64,000 nt of DNA, from NCBI GenBank assembly GCA_037954325.1, contig JBBMNZ010000006.1, positions 5,809,904 through 5,873,903 of the forward strand, in the 5' to 3' direction. Origin of the DNA: Fistularia commersonii (taxonomy: Eukaryota > Chordata > Actinopteri > Syngnathiformes > Fistulariidae). Numbering within the stretch: position 1 is the first letter of the stretch; each line of letters opens with the position of its first letter. Of this stretch, positions 59,501-64,000 are shown one piece after another. Position numbers and translations under genes: made by a program. The notes under the pieces are model-generated. The model did not search any database, had not been told where the DNA came from, and was given only the letters and a program-made list of their open reading frames with translations.

Positions 59501-61108
59501 AAAATGCCAAAAAATGTAAATAATTAAAATGAAATTTTCATTTTGTTCGATTTACATGGTACCGAGTTGGCCCGCGCATAAAAATGAAATAAGACATGCG
59601 GCCCACCAGCCAAAATAATTGCCCACCCCTGATCTAGAGGAAAACCAGTGTGGAGGTTTATGGATGGAGGGGAAGAGGAAGGAAGGTAATTGTATGAGCA
59701 GAGAGGGTTAGATGGAGGCAGGTGATTGGCTGTGGGTTAGATGGAGAGAGGTGATTGGCCGTAGCCCCTGAGGAGGAGACCAAACAAGAATTACCTCCCT
59801 ACCTAGCTCAGCTGGTTTAACAGATTCTGTTACCACGATGACTAATCTTGGCTGTGGATGAGACCTTAGACCCTGAGGTTTTCAGTTTGGTAATAAGAAT
59901 AAGGACAACTTTATTTATCCCGAAGGAAATTGTTGTGGCAGAGTTTCAAGTAAAACATAACAATACAATAATAAATAATAGTAGGAAATTGTATAAACAG
60001 TATAAAAAAAGGGGGAGAATAAGAAATACAAATAAATCCAAGAAGGCTTCACCTGATGGATTTTAGATCGTGTCGTTAGAAATCATGGACCACCTCTCCA
60101 AGGAGAATACCTGTGTGTCTGAGCTGTGGTTAATTCTGAAGGATCTCCGTCTGTAACCCACCGCTCTGTGGTGACGTCTCCCAGGACAGGCAGCCTTTGA
60201 CGGTTGATCACATGTACGAGGACATCAGCCAGGACCATGTTAAGAAGACAGTCACCATCGAGAACCACCCACACCTGCCTCCACCAGCAATGTGCTCTGT
60301 CCACCCCTGCAGGTGAGAACCTGTCCTTCACTACCCACAGGTCCTCCAACCTCTTGGCCCTGAGCTCAGGACATGAAGCACAGGTGTGTCCTCCTGACTT
60401 AGCCAAAGCCTTTTTCTGAATCTGTTTCTTCTTGCTCCATGGAAGGGCTCCTCTAGGTTGAGACTGGAGATCTAACAGCTCGAGCATGTCAGCTGTGCTG
60501 CTCGGAGAATTAAAGGTGGTCTTCTGACTCATGCTGTCATTTGACTTTTCAGACATGCAGAAGTGATGAAGAAGATCATTGAGACGGTGGCAGAAGGAGG
60601 AGGAGAGCTGGGAGTCCACATGTATCCTGCAGGGTTCGCACCCAGAGAACCATTAGACTGTGGTGGAACCCTTTGAAAACCAGGGTCCAGGCGCCCTGAT
60701 GAACAGGTGCCTGGTTCCCCTCTGTGTGCATGTGAGAACAAAGTTCTTCATCAGATGTTTTATGTGTTTGGTTAATGACAGTGGATGTTTCCCATCCATC
60801 CCAGCTTTAGTCTGGCATCAGGCCCCCAGGAGATCTACAGGAACGTCCAGAACATCACACCTCCTATTTTTTTTTCTTCATCATTTGTCTGATAGTCTGA
60901 AACAAACACACAGCTCAGTGCCAGAGCGTTTGCACGCACGGCCCCAAACACACACACACACACACACAAACGCCAAGCTCTGTCCAAAAGCCCATTGTTA
61001 GTGCTTCCCTTAACCTGATCCCCCAGGTACCTTCTGATCTTCCTGAAGTTTGTCCAGGCTGTCATCCCCACCATCGAGTACGACTACACCAGGCATTTCA
61101 CAATGTAG
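50868..61108 (+). CDS. atg3: Autophagy-related protein 3, LC3/GABARAP E2-like enzyme (12 exons, 314 aa)
   Basis: Cytosolic E2-like enzyme that receives LC3/GABARAP from ATG7 and transfers it to phosphatidylethanolamine on the growing autophagosome. Exons are 50868-50939, 51778-51819, 51915-51964, 53645-53715, 54566-54673, 55184-55236, 55519-55600, 55682-55716, 57441-57593, 60185-60312, 60553-60621 and 61027-61108. All are GT/AG and join to 315 codons with stop, the same 314 aa as human ATG3. The N-terminal amphipathic membrane-sensing helix is [19 protein letters not shown]. An acidic flexible segment ([20 protein letters not shown]) is encoded across exons 7-8. The E2-like fold has [19 protein letters not shown], and the catalytic Cys264 lies in the HPC motif at the exon 10/11 junction ([15 protein letters not shown]). 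The end is [10 protein letters not shown]. The start has A at -3. Introns 5, 8 and 9 are loaded with DNA transposons. Shared promoter with cars2. Confidence 0.98.
52532..52731. repeat. 200-bp direct repeat, copy 1 (atg3 intron 3)
   Basis: Begins GATTTCACACCCATTGCTTC and ends AGTTGCTGTGT. It is repeated at 53113-53312 with a single difference I can see (CCTGAAATCC versus CCTGGAATCC). Confidence 0.95.
52791..52832. repeat. (CA)n microsatellite
   Basis: Pure CA array of about 21 units between the two 200-bp repeats. Confidence 0.95.
53113..53312. repeat. 200-bp direct repeat, copy 2 (atg3 intron 3)
   Basis: Second copy, 581 bp after the first. The intervening 381 bp include a CA microsatellite. 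The ends show no inverted repeats, so this looks like a partial tandem duplication rather than a transposon. Confidence 0.95.
53467..53502. repeat. (TA)n microsatellite
   Basis: TA array of about 18 units, followed by diverged CATATGTGT/ACATATGT words to about 53600. Confidence 0.95.
53811..53890 (+). repeat. Possible retroelement tail (atg3 intron 4)
   Basis: An (AAT)n lead, then ACATTTTATTAAGTTGCC and ACTCAAGGACACC. It resembles the segment at 1686-1760. The family is uncertain. Confidence 0.4.
54775..55126 (-). mobile_element. hAT non-autonomous element, family 1 copy B (352 bp)
   Basis: A perfect 8-bp duplication ATCTACCT flanks it (54767-54774, 55127-55134). Starting CAGACCTGGGCATTTTATGG and ending in AATTGTCCACCCCTG, it is the reverse-orientation relative of the element at 21141. 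It lies in atg3 intron 5 and ends 58 bp before exon 6. Confidence 0.94.
55743..57377 (+). mobile_element. Tc1-like transposon with long inverted repeats (atg3 intron 8)
   Basis: TA duplications lie at 55741-55742 and 57378-57379. The inverted repeats are about 210 bp and start CAGTGGTATGAAAAAGTTTG. Inside is a broken transposase. A 97-codon frame at 56245-56538 carries the second DNA-binding domain with [14 protein letters not shown] and [13 protein letters not shown]. Downstream, in several frames, [21 protein letters not shown] and [17 protein letters not shown] preserve the D, D and E positions. Stops and frameshifts make it inactive. It occupies about 95% of the intron. Confidence 0.95.
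58443..59355 (-). mobile_element. Pogo/Tigger-like element nested in the hAT copy
   Basis: TA duplications lie at 58441-58442 and 59356-59357. The perfect terminal inverted repeats begin CCGTATTTTCACGACCATAA. A minus-strand frame at 58746-59009 encodes a transposase C-terminus ([20 protein letters not shown], then a W..V......VV.AF.KAG pattern and an acidic tail) like pogo-family proteins. Diverged direct repeats containing CTTCCCCCTTTAAC and CTTACAACAACA occur near both ends. The catalytic domain is missing, so it cannot move by itself. Confidence 0.85.
59249..59271. repeat. Short (CA)n tract inside the pogo-like element
   Basis: CA run following CTTACAACAA near the right end of the nested element. 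Confidence 0.85.
59889..59965 (+). repeat. Possible LINE 3' tail (atg3 intron 9)
   Basis: GACAACTTTATTTATCCCGA followed by AGGAAATTGTTGTGGCA and an A/T-rich end is a sequence I associate with 3' ends of fish non-LTR elements. No target duplication was seen. Confidence 0.45.
60949..60968. repeat. Short (CA)n tract
   Basis: CA run in atg3 intron 11, about 60 bp upstream of exon 12. Confidence 0.85.
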
Positions 61109-61319
61109 CTCAGCCCCCCTGCACGTAGCTCCGCCCCCTCTGCACTGCTGTCGCACAGACCAGCCTGCCAGACTTCATCTACTCCAACTCCAAGTGGTTT
61201 GTGGTATTGTGTGTGAGGTTCCATGTGCTGAGGGGGGCGGGAAGAAGGCGAAGCGGGAGAAGGTAGAAACCAGGGTGTGTTGTTGACTAACCTGCTAACC
61301 CCAACCAGGTGTCGAAGAC

Positions 61320-61325
61320 AATAAA
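61320..61325 (+). terminator. atg3: atg3 polyadenylation signal AATAAA
   Basis: AATAAA 212 nt beyond the stop, in AAGACAATAAACTTGG, followed by a GT-rich region (GGTCTC, GGGTCC). Confidence 0.75.
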
Positions 61326-61345
61326 CTTGGTCTCATTCAGAGCTG

Positions 61346-64000
61346 TCTCACTCACGGGTCCTTCGGTGGAAAGTGTTCGGCTGGAAGTGCAGAATTCTGA
61401 GGACTTTAGATGGAAGAAGATGGTCTTCGAACTGTCCCACTAGTGGGCTCATTGAGATGAAGGCCAGAGAGCAGGATCAGTGTTTGAGCTTCACCTTCAA
61501 AACGGCTGGGAACAGATAGACATCTGAGCACTGCTGGTTGGCGCATTTGAAGCTAATGCAATTGTCCAGATGTTTCAGCTGATGCCAACTAGCGTCTCCA
61601 TGTAGCATCTTCTCTAGCATTGTTGTAGCCCATGCTTTTCCTCTGTGATGAAGATGAACTCAACTGTTTTTATGGAAGGATTTATAAAAAACAAATCTCA
61701 ACAGATTGTTCCTGCCTTGGGTTTGAGCACTGAATAGACCCCCCACTGAACTCCCTCTGCCCACCCATGCTTAAATGAGCAGAACTTACCCAGTTTCACA
61801 GAAGCTACAGGGAACTGCTGCCTTAAATCCTCCTCTTCATCAGTGTTGGATGAAGAGGATAACCCCAACTCCATCTTTACCTTCATCATATGTCCCGCCC
61901 CCACTTGACTCTCAGCAGCATTACCTTGAGGCACATTCCTTTCCAGCAGATGAATGTATCTCCAGGACCCAGACCGTGATGTGTGTGTTGGTGGATCCAG
62001 GGTGTGAGTGATGTCATGCTGGTCCAAGATCTGGTCAGGCGAACACTGGAGATCTCACTGTGGTTCCACTGACCTGCTGCCTACCTGGCAGTAGGCCAGG
62101 TGATGACACTGCAAGGACTAGGACTAGTAGAGTTCCATCTCTACTAACAACTGAACGTCCAGTCTTAGAGGTTTGAAAAAGTCTCAAAGATTGGCAGGAA
62201 GCGACTTACAGTTCACCAGCAAACGTGAGGTCAACTGATAAGATGGGAAATGTTCAGATAATGAAATAGAAACTTAGAAAGAAGAGTGCAAGATCTCCAG
62301 TTGTTTTCTGCCTGATCTCCCATCACTAGATGGTTCAGTTGGTCACATGGGATGTACCCATGCCAGCACAGGAACCCAAGAGCTGTTGGGAGAGGAAGAT
62401 GTTCCTACATGTGGCCATAGAGAAGAGGCTGCTCCCAAAGCCCCCACAGTAGCCTCCTGTCCTACTGGAACTTCTAGGCCTCGGGCCAGCTGCTCCAGCA
62501 CCAGCTCCAATCCAGACATGTTTCTCTCCATAAATCACCAGGTACAAAAGGAAGCTCTGCCTTCTTGTGTGGTTCTGGTTACCATTATCGTTTGGAGAGA
62601 ACCAGACAACAAGGCCCTGAAGGAGTTAAAAAGCCTTACATCAATCTGAAGCAGGTGATCCTTTATGTGAAGGCCTTTTCGTGTTTCCGTCCACAAACAT
62701 CTTACCAGATTTCTCCATAACTGCTGGCAGACTTTTCAAAAGGTCATGGCAGAGTTCTTTGGCTCAATGTTGACAGAAGAATCAGACTGAAAAGCTGACA
62801 TTCTGACCCAGTGTGGGGTACCCACTAGCTTCTGCTGTTGGAGCTTTGAACTTCTGGAGCTACCTGTCTGTTGATCGGCAGTGTTGAGAAACCATCAATT
62901 CAACCCCTTCTTTGGTTGGATGTCAGCGGTACCTCCAATCCATGGTCTTAGTGGACCAGGTAATGGATTTTGGGTTCATCTAGTGAGAACTTATGGTGTT
63001 CCTGCTTCGGTGGTCCTCTTCTGCTTCTCTTCTTCTCCTGATTGGCTGTAACAAGGATGTAATCTGATGTACATTTATCAGTAAACTTTCCCAAATATGT
63101 GAATTGGCTGAAGGTCCTTATTTCTTCCGAGGGTGGTGTATGATTAGCATGTTGTTGCTGTGTGATTGGCGTGTATTTGGTATGCCATTGCTGTTTGATT
63201 GGTGTGTTGTTGCGATGCGTTGTATGTGGATGTCTGTTTTCGCTGTGTGGATGATGTGTCCTGTAGGCTTTGCCGAGTTGATCTGGGGTTGCTTCTGATT
63301 CATGGAACTCGACAAAGTTTAGAAAAACTTTGCAAAGCCAGCATCACGTCCAAGCGTTGAGGATTCAAACATTACTCTCTAAGTCCATGTTGAAGGGTCT
63401 TCTCACAGATTGTTCTCTGCTCACAATCCCAGCCTCCTCCTCCTTGGCCTCCAGCTGCAGAAATTATGGGACACTGCAGCTGTCAATCTGGCAGCCCAGT
63501 CAGAGAATCCTTTCCTAAATGTTTATTATGCTATTATACTTGGCATGTAGCATATCTAGGTGGCGACCATCACCTCAGAAAAACTGCTTCAGTGATGCTC
63601 ACGTTACTAGCAACATCATGTCCTTCACACAATCTATGACCTGGGGCCACCAGTTACATCACTCAGAATGAAGACACCACCCTGGGGAAAACTACTTATT
63701 TTATTCTGTCAGTCACCACACACGCACACACGCATACACACACGCACACAGGAATAACATTCACACTGGAACAGCTATCTTGAAACAGTCCTTGTAAATG
63801 AAATACAACCAGTCAGTTTGGGACCCATCAGAGCGCTGGACTCATTAAAAAAGCCCTTTCACACAGTGAAGGCAGCAGTTTAACATCCTGGTTGACAGCA
63901 GCCCCTGCTAATTAATAAATATTTGTGTATTTACAGGGGTTTGGGACAAATATTTACAGATTCTCAAATCCTGTCTCTTTGGAAGACGCATCAATGTAAA
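61346..64000. other. Unassigned 2.7-kb stretch downstream of atg3
   Basis: No gene could be assigned. A minus-strand frame at 61698-62027 contains MKVKMELGLSSSSNTDEEED followed by LRQQFPVASVKLG and a strong donor-like GTAAGT, so it might be an internal exon of a gene entering from the right. Two overlapping minus frames near 62335-62547 are also open. A GTGTTG/ATTGGTGTG-rich segment occurs at about 63120-63230 and a CA-rich tract at 63716-63750. Confidence 0.35.

Larger units (their letters stand above)
58358..59631 (-). mobile_element. hAT non-autonomous element, family 1 copy C, split by an insertion
   Basis: A perfect 8-bp duplication ATCTAGAG flanks it (58350-58357, 59632-59639). The termini CAGACGTGGGCATTTTA and TAATTGCCCACCCCTG match copies A and B. 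Removing the nested element and its TA duplication leaves about 359 bp, the same size as the other copies. It lies in atg3 intron 9. Confidence 0.94.

Overview
The window is vertebrate nuclear DNA, most likely from a teleost fish (inference). The evidence is multi-exon genes with GT/AG introns, long CA/GT microsatellites, CpG-rich promoters, and a repeat load typical of fish: Tc1-like elements, hAT non-autonomous elements, a pogo-like element, a tRNA-type SINE with an ATGG tail, and LINE remnants. Four protein-coding genes can be rebuilt exon by exon and all close into full-length reading frames: atp1b1 (minus, 7784-18270, 6 exons, 301 aa), ddrgk1 (plus, 39038-43706, 8 exons, 298 aa), cars2 (minus, 44872-50174, 15 exons, 576 aa) and atg3 (plus, 50868-61108, 12 exons, 314 aa).

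Layout. 1-6.4 kb is gene-free and holds a SINE and two copies of a foldback repeat. 6.4-18.5 kb is atp1b1, with its 3'UTR on the left and its CpG-rich promoter near 18.3-18.55 kb; its introns carry a decayed Tc1-like element and a BED-finger hAT remnant. 18.6-38.9 kb is a 20 kb interval with no gene I can recognise; it holds microsatellites, two hAT elements, a palindromic Tc1-type MITE, a LINE 3' fragment, a 46-bp tandem duplication and a polypurine tract. 39-44 kb is ddrgk1. 44.9-50.2 kb is cars2, convergent with ddrgk1 and divergent from atg3. 50.2-50.87 kb is a compact cars2/atg3 head-to-head promoter that contains a CLEAR-like E-box. 50.9-61.3 kb is atg3, whose introns hold two copies of one hAT family (one with a pogo-like element nested in it), a 1.6-kb Tc1 element with ~210-bp inverted repeats, and a near-perfect 200-bp duplication. 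61.3-64 kb is unassigned.

How the genes relate. Atp1b1 is the beta subunit of the plasma-membrane Na+/K+ pump. Ddrgk1 is the ER-membrane adaptor of the UFM1 ligase. Cars2 charges mitochondrial tRNA-Cys. Atg3 is the E2-like enzyme that conjugates LC3/GABARAP to phosphatidylethanolamine. Only cars2 and atg3 appear physically coupled, through their promoter. No CRISPR array, bacterial-type operon or clearly new system is present. The most interesting signals are the mobile-element architecture inside atg3, the CLEAR-like site, and unusual splice features of cars2: a GC donor, a (UG)n tract at an acceptor, a G-tract mini-intron and competing exon 1 donors.
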